The position numbers were made by a program, and so were the translations under genes. This document shows, piece after piece, positions 35,120 to 44,023 of a stretch of DNA of 64,000 nucleotides (the first letter of the stretch is position 1; every line of letters begins with the position of its first letter). This DNA comes from Opacimonas sp002292215 (GTDB lineage Bacteria; Pseudomonadota; Gammaproteobacteria; Enterobacterales; Alteromonadaceae): NCBI GenBank assembly GCA_943846745.1, contig OX044360.1, positions 806,001-870,000 of the forward strand, given 5' to 3'. The notes under the pieces are model-generated. The model was not told the origin of the DNA and searched no databases. It was given only the letters and a program-made list of their open reading frames with translations.

Positions 35120-36799
35120 ATGATCTTGGCACTTTCTATTGAAAATTTTGCAGTCGTAAAATCAGTCCATGTTGATTTTCGTCATGGCCTCTCCGTCGTC
35201 ACCGGTGAAACCGGTGCCGGTAAATCGATAGCAATAGACGGCTTAAGTTTATGTTTAGGTGCTCGAGCTGATGCTAATGCCGTACGAAAAAACTGTGATA
35301 AAGCCTCTGTCATCGCAGAATTTGATATTGCTGCATTGCCACATGTGCAGCAATGGTTAAGTGAGTTAGAATTACATCAAGAAGAATCCCCACATGAATG
35401 TGTCATCCGCCGAGTGATATCGGCAGAGGGACGTTCTAAAGCGTTTATTAATGGTAAAACTGTTACCCTTGCTCAGCTTAAAACCTTAGGTCATTGGTTG
35501 GTGAGTATCCATGGTCAACATGCCCATCATCAATTATTAAAACCGGAAGCACAATTATCGTTACTCGATCAATTTGCACATCATCCTGAGTTGATGCAAT
35601 CGGTTAAAACCAGTTTTCACGCCTACAAAAAAACCAAACATCATTATGAATGCCTTTTAGCATCACAACAACAACGCCAAGACCGCTGTCAGTTATTAAG
35701 CTATCAAGTTGAAGAACTGGATGTGTTTGGCCTGCAAGAAGGTGAATTTGAACAATTAGAAATTGAATTCAAACGTCTATCTAACTCACAAACCTTATTA
35801 GAAGAAGCACAACTGAGCTTCTATCGCTTGTACGATAATGATGACAGTAATGCTCTTTCCTTAGTTCAAAAATGCGTCACTGAATTAGAGCATCTACAAA
35901 CCCATGATGCGACTTTGCAACCCATTGTTGATATCTTAAAAGACAGTGCAATTAATATTGAAGAAGCCGCAAACGAATTACGTAACTACTGTGATGAATT
36001 AGATATTGATCCGATGCGAATGCAACAAGCAGAGCAACGCTATCAACAAGTCATGGAGTTCGCGCGCAAGCACAATGTCATGCCTGAAGAGCTTTTTGCT
36101 ACACACCAAGCCTTAGCGGCTGAGTATGCCGACTTACAACAAGATTCCGGCTCCCTTGAAGCATTAGCTAACGAAGTCGATACATGCTATCAAGCATACA
36201 TGCAGTTCACACAAGCGTTAAGTTCATCAAGAACTAAAGCCGGAAAACAGCTCGCAGACAAAATTGTAGCATCCGTTGCACAAATGAACATGCAATACAC
36301 CCAATTAGAATTTTCGGTCAATTATAATGCCCAAGCTCCAATCAATGAACTTGGCTTAGATGCGATTCAAATTTTAGTGACCACTAACCCTGGCCAACCC
36401 ATGGATGTCATTGAACAAGTGGTCTCTGGCGGTGAATTGTCACGAATAGGCTTGGCGATCCAAGTCATCACCTCGCATTTGAATCACGTTCCGACCTTGA
36501 TTTTTGATGAAGTCGATACAGGTATCAGTGGCCCAACAGCTTCAATTGTCGGCAGTCTGTTACGCAAACTCGGGGAAACGACCCAGGTTATGTGTGTAAC
36601 TCACTTACCGCAAGTCGCTGCACAAGGACATCAGCAATTGTTTGTTAATAAACTAACCGATGGTTCGACCACAGAGACGACCATGCGCGCACTCGATGGA
36701 GAGCAACGCGTACGAGAGCTTGCTAGGTTGTTAGCTGGTGATACTTTGACCGATACTGCCATTGCAAACGCTCAAGACTTATTAAAAAAAGTCAGTTAA
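35120..36799 (+). CDS. recN: DNA repair protein RecN
   Basis: RecN is an SMC-like ATPase that acts in double-strand break repair. Started at ATG 35120 it has 559 residues, near the family norm; the frame opens at 35054 but that part overlaps the LexA boxes. MILALSIENFAVV is the typical N-terminus. The Walker A motif GETGAGKS is at 29-36, a coiled-coil middle region runs about 150-370, and the C-terminal ATPase half contains VVSGGELSRIGLA and LIFDEVDTGISG. The ribosome site is weak. Confidence 0.96.
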   Translation: MILALSIENFAVVKSVHVDFRHGLSVVTGETGAGKSIAIDGLSLCLGARADANAVRKNCDKASVIAEFDIAALPHVQQWLSELELHQEESPHECVIRRVISAEGRSKAFINGKTVTLAQLKTLGHWLVSIHGQHAHHQLLKPEAQLSLLDQFAHHPELMQSVKTSFHAYKKTKHHYECLLASQQQRQDRCQLLSYQVEELDVFGLQEGEFEQLEIEFKRLSNSQTLLEEAQLSFYRLYDNDDSNALSLVQKCVTELEHLQTHDATLQPIVDILKDSAINIEEAANELRNYCDELDIDPMRMQQAEQRYQQVMEFARKHNVMPEELFATHQALAAEYADLQQDSGSLEALANEVDTCYQAYMQFTQALSSSRTKAGKQLADKIVASVAQMNMQYTQLEFSVNYNAQAPINELGLDAIQILVTTNPGQPMDVIEQVVSGGELSRIGLAIQVITSHLNHVPTLIFDEVDTGISGPTASIVGSLLRKLGETTQVMCVTHLPQVAAQGHQQLFVNKLTDGSTTETTMRALDGEQRVRELARLLAGDTLTDTAIANAQDLLKKVS

Positions 36800-36903
36800 G
36801 CCTATTTTGCGTAAATAAACGGTAATTGAACCAATAAACGGTTGAATGGTCATAAGCACTAATATAGCATTCAATTGTCAAAAAAATACTAACTAGGCTT
36901 TTA

Positions 36904-37257
36904 ATGAAACTGACTCCCCTAATATTGTGTCTTGTCGCAACGATTACGTTATCTGGTTGTTCAAATTGGATTTTTAGAATTGATATACCACAAGGTAACT
37001 ATCTTGATGATCGTGATGTTAAAAAATTACGCATCGAAATGACCAAAGAACAGGTACAGTTTGTTTTAGGTCAGCCAGTGATCAAAGACAGCTTCGAACC
37101 TGACACTTGGTATTACGTGTATGAAATTAAACGTGGTATGGAAGGTCGTGGTAAAGACTTACGAAAAGAATTGATTATTACCTTTAGTGATAACAAACTC
37201 ACTCAAGTAGACGGTGATTTTGAACTTGATCCAGAGTTTAATACTCCGTTAAGCTAG
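36904..37257 (+). CDS. bamE: Outer-membrane assembly lipoprotein BamE (SmpA)
   Basis: BamE is the small lipoprotein of the BAM complex that inserts beta-barrel proteins. The 117-residue precursor has a signal peptide with lipobox LSGC (Cys19). The mature part shows the SmpA/OmlA signature: GNYLDDRDVKKLRIEMTKEQ, VLGQPV and WYYVYEIKRG. It lies downstream of recN as in E. coli, with 104 bases between them. It converges with rluB. Confidence 0.96.
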   Translation: MKLTPLILCLVATITLSGCSNWIFRIDIPQGNYLDDRDVKKLRIEMTKEQVQFVLGQPVIKDSFEPDTWYYVYEIKRGMEGRGKDLRKELIITFSDNKLTQVDGDFELDPEFNTPLS

Positions 37258-37275
37258 TTCAGTTAAGTAAATATT

Positions 37276-37301
37276 GGCTATAGCACTGCTTCGCTATAGC
37301 C
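37276..37301. terminator. Hairpin between bamE and rluB
   Basis: GGCTATAGC and GCTATAGCC form a perfect nine-base stem around ACTGCTTC. It lies between the converging genes bamE and rluB. There is no T run on either strand, so it may act as a processing or weak termination site. Confidence 0.5.
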
Positions 37302-37315
37302 AGATACACTTCTAA

Positions 37316-38452
37316 TTATTTGTTTTGTTCACCTTGTTGCTGACGCGTAGGCTTTTTTCTGTTTGAATTAGTGCGCTTAGGCTTAGTACCTGTCTTGGCA
37401 TTAGGCTTATCACTCGGTTGTGCATCACTTGTTCCTGCACGAGTTCTGCCAACATTAGGTTTACCTGGTCCTGATTTACCTCTATTCCCTTTACCCTTGC
37501 CACTATTTGTTCCAGGACGCCCACCGTTAGGATTGCGTTCATTTGGTTTACGAGCACGTTGACCGTCACTTCCCGTTGCTTCAGTACCATCAGGATTAGG
37601 TTTATTGGGTGTGCCGGCACGCTCTTTGTGCTTTTTAACTGAACGGCGCATACGCTGCAATGTCACATGGTCAAGTTTATTATCACCAATACCCACGACG
37701 GTTTCAGTTTCAACAGGCAGCTGAACTTGTTTGCGTAATGCGTTGACATCATTCAACTCTAATTCAATCCACGCACCTTGTGGTAAACGTTTTTGCAATG
37801 ATAATGGACCGTATCTGAGGCGAATTAAGCGTGATACTTGCACCCCTTGAGATTCCCATAAACGGCGTACTTCACGGTTACGACCTTCGGATAAAGACAC
37901 GTTAAACCACGAGTTAATGCTCTCTTCTTCATTGGGGCGCGCGATGATGTCGGTAAATTTGGCAATACCATCATCTAACTCAACACCCTTTTGTAACGTT
38001 ACCAATGTCTTGGCATCCACTTCACCAAATACACGTACGGCATATTCACGTTCAACTTCATGACGCGGGTGCATCAAGCGATTAGCCAGTTCACCATCAT
38101 TAGTAAACAATAATAATCCTGCGGTATTTAAATCCAAGCGACCGACGGCAATCCAGCGGCCTGAATTAATATTTGGCAGACGATCAAACACGGTTAAGCG
38201 TCCCATCGGATCTGTTCGAGAACATAACTCACCTTCTGGCTTGTTATACATTAATACACGACACACAGGCGCATTTTGATCACGTTTAAGTAGATTATTA
38301 TCAACACGAATTTGATCTGTCGGTTCTACTCTATCGCCCAAGGTGGCAATTGCGCCGTTGACAGAAACTCTGCCTTGTTCAATCCATGTTTCCATCTCAC
38401 GACGTGAACCAACACCGTTGTTGGCTAGGACTTTTTGTAATTTATCTGACAT
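37316..38452 (-). CDS. rluB: 23S rRNA pseudouridine(2605) synthase RluB
   Basis: RluB makes the pseudouridine at position 2605 of 23S rRNA. The 378-residue protein has an N-terminal S4 domain (about 1-60, KLQKVLANNGVGSRREME), a RsuA/RluB catalytic domain with Asp in GRLDLNTAGLLLFTNDG and GRNREVRRL, and a low-complexity basic tail (about 265-378) rich in Lys, Arg, Pro, Gly and Asn. Such tails are usual in RluB and probably bind rRNA. The start overlaps the scpB stop by one base (TAATG), so it is part of the rnm-yciO-scpA-scpB-rluB operon. Confidence 0.95.
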   Translation of the reverse strand: MSDKLQKVLANNGVGSRREMETWIEQGRVSVNGAIATLGDRVEPTDQIRVDNNLLKRDQNAPVCRVLMYNKPEGELCSRTDPMGRLTVFDRLPNINSGRWIAVGRLDLNTAGLLLFTNDGELANRLMHPRHEVEREYAVRVFGEVDAKTLVTLQKGVELDDGIAKFTDIIARPNEEESINSWFNVSLSEGRNREVRRLWESQGVQVSRLIRLRYGPLSLQKRLPQGAWIELELNDVNALRKQVQLPVETETVVGIGDNKLDHVTLQRMRRSVKKHKERAGTPNKPNPDGTEATGSDGQRARKPNERNPNGGRPGTNSGKGKGNRGKSGPGKPNVGRTRAGTSDAQPSDKPNAKTGTKPKRTNSNRKKPTRQQQGEQNK

Positions 38453-39102
38453 TAATGTATTTGCTCAGTTGAAGGTAAATCAGTTTCATCTGCGGCTTGA
38501 GTGTCCACCGTTGATGAAGGGTCGGATGATGATTCATCCAACATTATTGGCTCTTGTGCTTTATCCAATGCTGATAAAAAGTTATCGGCATCGGGTAATT
38601 GTGCAAGGGAAGCCAACCCAAAATAATCTAAAAATCCTTTTGTGGTTGCATATAATGCGGGTCTTCCTGGCACTTCTTTGTGCCCGACCACGTCAATCCA
38701 ATCTCGTTCGGTCAACGTTTTAATGATATTTGAACCTACGGCGACACCACGAACTTGTTCAATTTCACCGCGGGTAATGGGTTGTCGGTAAGCGATTAAC
38801 GCTAAGGTTTCTAAATACGCACGAGAATATCGAGGTGCACTTTCTTCCCATAATCTACCTAACCATTCGCTTAAGTTATCTTGGGTTTGAAAGCGATACC
38901 CACTACCTAATTCTAGCAAGTTAATCCCGCGAGGTTGGTAGTCTAACACTAATTCGTCAATCACATGCTTTATTGATAGTTTAGATAGGTTAAAATCCAT
39001 CAGCACGGTTTGTTTCAGCCGGTTAATCGAAATCGGTTTATCGGAGGCAAAAATAGCGGCCTCGATGAGTTGTTTCAGCTGCTCATGTTTAATTTTCACC
39101 AT
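38452..39102 (-). CDS. scpB: Segregation and condensation protein B
   Basis: ScpB dimers bind ScpA and the SMC protein to form the chromosome-condensing complex. The 216-residue protein shows the winged-helix ScpB core (LKQLIEAAIFASDKPIS, RYSRAYLETLALIAYRQPITRGEIEQVRGV, DVVGHKEVPGRPALYATTKGFLDYF), followed by an acidic Ser/Asp-rich tail. It follows scpA by one base and overlaps rluB by one. Note that no smc gene is in this window. Confidence 0.95.
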   Translation of the reverse strand: MVKIKHEQLKQLIEAAIFASDKPISINRLKQTVLMDFNLSKLSIKHVIDELVLDYQPRGINLLELGSGYRFQTQDNLSEWLGRLWEESAPRYSRAYLETLALIAYRQPITRGEIEQVRGVAVGSNIIKTLTERDWIDVVGHKEVPGRPALYATTKGFLDYFGLASLAQLPDADNFLSALDKAQEPIMLDESSSDPSSTVDTQAADETDLPSTEQIH

Positions 39103-39103
39103 G

Positions 39104-39940
39104 CTACTCCTGCTGGGCTAAGCGGACATGTACATCGCTGTATGCTTTAACCTGAACGCATTCTAACATACCTTCTTTAACTAACTCTAATACTGCTAAA
39201 AAACTCACGACACAGCCACTGCGCCCTTCTTCAGCTGAAAACAAAGCAGTTAGTGGCATAAAGTCACTATCTCGCAGCATATTTAATATCCGTGACATCC
39301 TCTCTCTGGTGGATAATTGCTCACGTTCGATGTGATGATGCGTTAAGACAGCACTGCGTGCTACCGCTTTTTGAAATGCCAACACCAATGCCTGCAGCGA
39401 TACTTCTGGTAACAATGGCTGTGCGGCGATGTTTGGGGCTGCCACCGCTTTAGCATGAAACATATCTCGCTCTAAACGCGGTATCGCATCTAATTGCAAC
39501 GCCGCATCTTTAATAATTTCATATTCTTTTAAACGACGAATGAGCTCAGCTCGAGGATCATCTTCTTCATCAACTATCTCTAGCTTGGGCAATAACAGTC
39601 GGGATTTAATTTCCGCTAACATCGCCGCCATTAACATGTAATCCGCGGCAAGTTCCAACTTCATATCGACCATGACTTCGACATATTCCATATATTGCTT
39701 AGTAATATCAAACACAGGCAAATCGACGATTTCTACTTTTTGTTTGCGGATCAAATACAGCAGTAAATCTAAAGGCCCTGAAAATGTCTCTAAGATGACT
39801 TCTAGCGCATCAGGTGGAATATACAAATCAATCGGTTTTTCGACTAACGCTTTACCATTGACAAAAGCTAACGGTAGCGGTTGTTGTACCATATCTGGCA
39901 GCGAGGGTGGCCCTGATGGTGAAGAGTCACTCATACTCAA
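39104..39940 (-). CDS. scpA: Segregation and condensation protein A
   Basis: ScpA is the kleisin that bridges SMC heads. The 278-residue protein has the family signature FSGPLDLLLYLIRKQKVEIVDLPV and, further on, DYMLMAAMLAEIKSRLLLPK. An N-terminal extension of about 45 residues precedes the core. It is translated together with scpB (one base apart) and lies nine bases after the YciO-type gene. Confidence 0.95.
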   Translation of the reverse strand: MSMSDSSPSGPPSLPDMVQQPLPLAFVNGKALVEKPIDLYIPPDALEVILETFSGPLDLLLYLIRKQKVEIVDLPVFDITKQYMEYVEVMVDMKLELAADYMLMAAMLAEIKSRLLLPKLEIVDEEDDPRAELIRRLKEYEIIKDAALQLDAIPRLERDMFHAKAVAAPNIAAQPLLPEVSLQALVLAFQKAVARSAVLTHHHIEREQLSTRERMSRILNMLRDSDFMPLTALFSAEEGRSGCVVSFLAVLELVKEGMLECVQVKAYSDVHVRLAQQE

Positions 39941-39949
39941 TCCAATCGC

Positions 39950-40570
39950 TTATACAAAATGGCTAATATCGCCAGAGCCTTGACGTAAAATTTGCATCTC
40001 ATCTTCCGATAAATCAATCACAGTGGTCGGTTGTTCACTCAGATAACCACCATGAATAATCAGACCAACACGACGTTCTAACTTATCCCTAATGATTTCT
40101 GGATCTGATTCAGCCACGCCTTCACCTGGCATAATTAATGTCGTGGACATAAGTGGTTCACCAAGCTCCTCTAAAAGCGCCAGTGCTATCGCATTATTTG
40201 GAACACGGATCCCAATCGTTTTACGTTTTGGATTTTGTAAACGCTTAGGCACTTCTTTGGTGGCTTTAAACACAAACGTGTAAGGCCCAGGTGTGTTATT
40301 TTTTAATAATCGAAACGCGACATTATCAACGCGTGCATAATCTGAGAGTTCCGATACATCACGACACATCAGGGTAAAATTATGGGTTTTGTCTAGTTCT
40401 CGTATCTTACATAATTGTTCAAGCGCATTTTTGTTATCCATTTGGCAGCCAATTGAATAGCCTGAATCTGTTGGATAAACGATGACTTCACCTTGTTTGA
40501 TCAGTTCAACGGCTTGTTTGATTAGTCTTGCCTGAGGGTTATCCGGGTGGATATAGAAAAACTGACTCAT
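39950..40570 (-). CDS. yciO: Sua5/YciO/YrdC-type protein YciO
   Basis: A 206-residue member of the YrdC/Sua5 family. It has an N-terminal KQGEVIVYPTDSGYSIGCQ, the nucleotide-pocket segment HNFTLMCRDVSEL and KRKTIGIRVPNNAIA. TsaC/Sua5 relatives make threonylcarbamoyl-AMP for tRNA, but YciO itself is a paralogue whose physiological role is less certain. It overlaps the end of rnm by four bases, as in other gammaproteobacteria. Confidence 0.92.
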   Translation of the reverse strand: MSQFFYIHPDNPQARLIKQAVELIKQGEVIVYPTDSGYSIGCQMDNKNALEQLCKIRELDKTHNFTLMCRDVSELSDYARVDNVAFRLLKNNTPGPYTFVFKATKEVPKRLQNPKRKTIGIRVPNNAIALALLEELGEPLMSTTLIMPGEGVAESDPEIIRDKLERRVGLIIHGGYLSEQPTTVIDLSEDEMQILRQGSGDISHFV

Positions 40571-41427
40571 ATCAATTCCTTATTTAATGGCGCTATCTGG
40601 CTCCAATTACTCCATATTGGAGTCAACTCTGCGCTAATATCTAAGCGCTTTCCTAATTCAGTCCAACGGCTAGGAAAATGAAAATCAGAACCTACTACTG
40701 CTTTAAGGTTGTATTCTACCGCAAGTTTAGCCAGAAGTGCTTTTTTTGTTGATTGCATATTAGGGTGTGTCACTTCCATGCCATCCCCGCCCCATCCACT
40801 AAAATCACTTAACAACTTACGCAGCCATTTAGCTTTCATGTCATAACTGGCCGGATGCGCAATAGCCGCTACACCGCCGGCTTCGTGGATCCATTCAATT
40901 GCCGTCTTAACGTCAATCCACTTTGCATTGACATAAGCACGCTTGTCCTTACCTATATAGCGGGTAAAGGCTCCTTGAAATGAGCTGACTTCTCCGCGAT
41001 CCAGTAAGACTTGCGCTATGTGTGCACGGGTTATTTGCCCTTGTCCTACGCGCTTCATCGCTTCATCAAACACGCCCTCAATACCACACTTAGCAAGTTT
41101 ATCACACATTTGCTGGGCGCGATCCACACGTGTCTGCTCTTGCTCAGCTAAGCGAGCTGCTAAACTAGGATGTTGCTCGTCAAAATTAAGCCCTAATATA
41201 TGAATATCAAAACCATGCCAGCGAGTAGTTATCTCAATCCCTGAGATAATTTGCAGTGGCCTTTTTTGCGTGTGTTGGTATGTTCGCGCTTCGACCAAGG
41301 CTTGAGTCGTATCATGGTCGGTAATAGCTAAGACATCTACTTGCATTTGATGCGCGCGCATGACTAATTCTTCAGGCGACAAATGCCCATCGGAATAGTG
41401 TGTGTGAGTATGTAAATCAATTTTCAT
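40567..41427 (-). CDS. rnm: PHP-domain 5'-3' exoribonuclease / nucleotidase (RNase AM)
   Basis: A 286-residue PHP-domain enzyme, formerly YciV or TrpH. It has HTHTHYSDGHLSPEELV at the N-terminus, AITDHDT, GIEITTRWHGFDIHILG and VVGSDFHFP near the end, which carry the metal-binding His and Asp residues. In E. coli it trims 5' ends of rRNA precursors and degrades short oligonucleotides. It is divergent from the trp operon, as in E. coli, and starts an operon running through rluB. Confidence 0.93.
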   Translation of the reverse strand: MKIDLHTHTHYSDGHLSPEELVMRAHQMQVDVLAITDHDTTQALVEARTYQHTQKRPLQIISGIEITTRWHGFDIHILGLNFDEQHPSLAARLAEQEQTRVDRAQQMCDKLAKCGIEGVFDEAMKRVGQGQITRAHIAQVLLDRGEVSSFQGAFTRYIGKDKRAYVNAKWIDVKTAIEWIHEAGGVAAIAHPASYDMKAKWLRKLLSDFSGWGGDGMEVTHPNMQSTKKALLAKLAVEYNLKAVVGSDFHFPSRWTELGKRLDISAELTPIWSNWSQIAPLNKELI

Positions 41428-41494
41428 CGGACCCAGCTTGGCGACTTATTTGCATGCGTTGCGTAATTGTCACACCTCGCTTTTAAAATAAAGG

Positions 41495-41537
41495 TTGACA
41501 TGCGCGCGCAATTGTTAAATTCTATATGCCATTATAC
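41495..41537 (+). promoter_or_regulatory. trpLp: Probable trp operon promoter region
   Basis: A consensus -35 TTGACA (41495-41500) is followed by the palindrome TGCGCGCGCA and then AT-rich sequence (TAAATT, TATATG, TTATAC). No -10 has ideal spacing, and I did not find a clear TrpR operator (GTACTAGTTAACTAGTAC-like). The region 41428-41595 has no other gene. Confidence 0.4.
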
Positions 41538-41595
41538 ACCAATACGTAAAAGATAAACGATTGGTATTTAAACAATATTTAAGACGAGAGCATTA

Positions 41596-41652
41596 ATGAT
41601 TTCATTCGCACAAACAACTACAATCAACATTTGGTGGTGGCAGTCCCGCTAG
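41596..41652 (+). CDS. trpL: trp operon leader peptide TrpL
   Basis: An 18-residue peptide, MISFAQTTTINIWWWQSR, with three successive tryptophan codons. Stalling at these codons when tryptophanyl-tRNA is scarce switches the downstream RNA from the terminator to the antiterminator. Its coding sequence also contains strand 1 of the leader RNA (41607-41615). Confidence 0.93.
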   Translation: MISFAQTTTINIWWWQSR

Positions 41653-41707
41653 GGCTGTTTGTGCGCATGTGTGTCACAAAAAAAGCCCGGTAATACGGGC
41701 TTTTTTT
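41607..41707 (+). promoter_or_regulatory. trp transcription attenuator
   Basis: Four pairing strands are visible. Strand 1 CGCACAAAC (41607-41615) pairs with strand 2 GTTTGTGCG (41657-41665), a perfect nine bases. Strand 2 with its 5' GGGCT (41652-41656) can alternatively pair with AGCCC of strand 3. Strand 3 AGCCCG (41684-41689) and strand 4 CGGGCT form the terminator stem followed by seven T ending near 41707. This is the classical arrangement. Confidence 0.9.
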
Positions 41708-41779
41708 ATGGTTGAATTTTATGCATTATTACTATCGTTTTTTAAACAAACACAGCATTAACACAAGGTATAGCTCGCG

Positions 41780-43375
41780 ATGACCGATAATTTACATCTC
41801 ACTGGCAAAGTACACAGTATCACTAATGTGATTGACTATGTTGCCGATCCCCTCGCCAGTTACTTTGATGTTACCCATGACACTTCGCACACTTTATTGC
41901 TTGAATCCGCTGAAATTGACAGTAAAGATAATTTAAAAAGCATCATGTTATTAGATGCCTGTGTCCGGTTTGAATGCAATGGTTTAGTTGTCCGTGCCGA
42001 TGCCTTAAACGCAAACGGTGAAAACGCACTCAGGGTATTAGTTTCGGCATTAGGCCTATTTGTTACCAAGCAGTCATCAAATAGCGCCGAATTTACGTTT
42101 AGCTTGCCAAATGACCAATGCGATGAGGATACGCGCTTAAAATCCACAGGGGTGTTTGACGTACTGCGACATTGTGTTAATGATATAGAGCATGACCGCA
42201 GTTTGCCCTTTGCTGTATTTTTAGGGGGATGTTTTGCGTATGACTTACTAGGTACCGTAGAAGCATTACCTGAGGTAAAAAACGGCGCTAACACCTGTCC
42301 AGACTTTGTTTTTTATCTTGCCCAAACACTTTGTGTTATTGACCACAAAGCGCAATCCACAGCGCTTATTAGTAATCTCTTTACTGGACCTGATTATACG
42401 ACAACGCAAACACAACAAGCACAGCGTATTGAGCAATTAAGCGCGGCATTACACGTTGCACCGACACAACTTGCACAACAAACCTCATGCATTGATTTGT
42501 CCGTTAACGATGCTGATGTACAAGTGGATAAATCAGATGAGCAATTTTGCAATGATGTGACATTTTTGAAAGAACATATTCTAGCCGGTGACATTTTTCA
42601 AGTTGTGCCATCTCGTACATTTAGTTTACCTTGTCAGTCCCCTATTTTGGCATACCAACAATTAAAATTGTTGAACCCGTCGCCTTACATGTTTTTTATG
42701 CAAGATGCAGACTTTGCTTTATTTGGTGCATCCCCTGAATCGGCATTAAAATATACCACGACCTCCAACCAAGTCGAAATATACCCGATTGCCGGCACTC
42801 GTCCACGAGGCAAACGCCAAGATGGCAGTATTGATAATGATTTAGATAGCCGAATTGAATTAAATTTACGTGAAGATTTAAAGGAAAAATCAGAACACAT
42901 TATGCTGGTAGATCTAGCTCGAAATGATGTTGCTCGAGTCTCTCAACCCGGCACACGTTATGTCAAAGAACTACTCAAAGTTGACCGTTACTCGCATGTG
43001 ATGCATCTCGTGTCACGCGTTGTAGGTCAATTAAGAACCGACCTCGATGCACTCCATGCCTATCAAGCGTGTTTAAATATGGGTACGTTAGTCGGGGCAC
43101 CGAAAGTCAGCGCTGCCACTCTGATCCGCCAAGTAGAGCAACAACGCAGAGGCAGTTACGGCGGTGCCGTCGGTTATCTGGATGGTCAAGGAAATATGGA
43201 TTCTTGTATCGTGATCCGTTCGGCATTTGTGCAACATAATATTGCCCACGTTCAAGCCGGTGCCGGTGTGGTGTATGATTCAGTGGCGCAAAGTGAAGCT
43301 GATGAAACGCGTGCCAAAGCCCAAGCAGTCATAAAAGCTGTGATCCTCAGTCAACAACTTCAGGAGTCGAGCTGA
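41780..43375 (+). CDS. trpE: Anthranilate synthase component I
   Basis: TrpE makes anthranilate from chorismate with ammonia from TrpG. The 531-residue protein has the N-terminal regulatory part (with LLLESAEIDSKDN, the usual place of the tryptophan-feedback site) and the chorismate-binding C-terminal part (ILAGDIFQVVPSRTF, GASPESALKY, IYPIAGTRPRGK, DLARNDVARV, YGGAVGYLDGQGNMDSCIVIR). The stop overlaps the trpG start by one base. It is the first structural gene behind the attenuator. Confidence 0.97.
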   Translation: MTDNLHLTGKVHSITNVIDYVADPLASYFDVTHDTSHTLLLESAEIDSKDNLKSIMLLDACVRFECNGLVVRADALNANGENALRVLVSALGLFVTKQSSNSAEFTFSLPNDQCDEDTRLKSTGVFDVLRHCVNDIEHDRSLPFAVFLGGCFAYDLLGTVEALPEVKNGANTCPDFVFYLAQTLCVIDHKAQSTALISNLFTGPDYTTTQTQQAQRIEQLSAALHVAPTQLAQQTSCIDLSVNDADVQVDKSDEQFCNDVTFLKEHILAGDIFQVVPSRTFSLPCQSPILAYQQLKLLNPSPYMFFMQDADFALFGASPESALKYTTTSNQVEIYPIAGTRPRGKRQDGSIDNDLDSRIELNLREDLKEKSEHIMLVDLARNDVARVSQPGTRYVKELLKVDRYSHVMHLVSRVVGQLRTDLDALHAYQACLNMGTLVGAPKVSAATLIRQVEQQRRGSYGGAVGYLDGQGNMDSCIVIRSAFVQHNIAHVQAGAGVVYDSVAQSEADETRAKAQAVIKAVILSQQLQESS

Positions 43376-43986
43376 TGAAAAACTTATCCGTTGTGATGCT
43401 CGATAATGTCGATTCATTCACGTATAACTTAGTCGACGAATTACGCACGTTAGATATTGATATGCACATTTACCGTAATACCGTGCATGCAGATACCATA
43501 ATGCAGGTATTAAACGATCTAAGTGCGACTCGTAACGTATTACTCTTATTATCACCTGGTCCTGGTGCACCACATGAAGCAGGCTGCATGTTGGAGCTGT
43601 TACAAAAAGTATCCGGACACTTTCCTGTTTTAGGGATTTGTTTGGGACACCAAGCGATTGTCGAGCATTTTGGTGGTACAATATCGCGCGCAGAAGCCGT
43701 CATGCATGGTAAATCATCTGACATAACCCACTGTGGTGATAAAATGTTTAGTGGTTTTGCACAGCCTTTACCGGTAGCAAGGTATCATTCTTTAATGGCC
43801 TCATCGGTACCAGCGTGTTTATCCGTGTTAGCTCAGGTCAATGACATCCCGATGGCGGTATATCATGAAGCACATAGTATGCTGGGTTTTCAATTTCACC
43901 CAGAGTCAATTTTGACCCATCAAGGGAGTCAATTATTGACACAAAGTATTGAATTTTTAGTTGCGCAAAGTTTGTTAACACAATAA
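43375..43986 (+). CDS. trpG: Anthranilate synthase component II (glutamine amidotransferase)
   Basis: A 203-residue class I glutamine amidotransferase. It begins VVMLDNVDSFTYNLVDEL, has the nucleophile Cys in VLGICLGHQAI and the His-Glu pair in FQFHPESILT. It supplies ammonia to TrpE. It is not fused to trpD, unlike the E. coli TrpGD protein. Start and trpE stop overlap (TGATG), indicating coupled translation. Confidence 0.96.
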   Translation: MKNLSVVMLDNVDSFTYNLVDELRTLDIDMHIYRNTVHADTIMQVLNDLSATRNVLLLLSPGPGAPHEAGCMLELLQKVSGHFPVLGICLGHQAIVEHFGGTISRAEAVMHGKSSDITHCGDKMFSGFAQPLPVARYHSLMASSVPACLSVLAQVNDIPMAVYHEAHSMLGFQFHPESILTHQGSQLLTQSIEFLVAQSLLTQ

Positions 43987-44023
43987 CTGCACTCTGGGCT
44001 GTACAATAAAAGGAACTCAATTG

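Noticed and set aside
36800..36903. Direct repeat AATAAACGGT before bamE
   Set aside because: Two copies of ten bases in AT-rich DNA could be chance and no known regulator site matches.
37371..37562. Plus-strand frame opposite the rluB tail
   Set aside because: It mirrors the low-complexity Lys/Pro/Gly tail of RluB and has no independent support.
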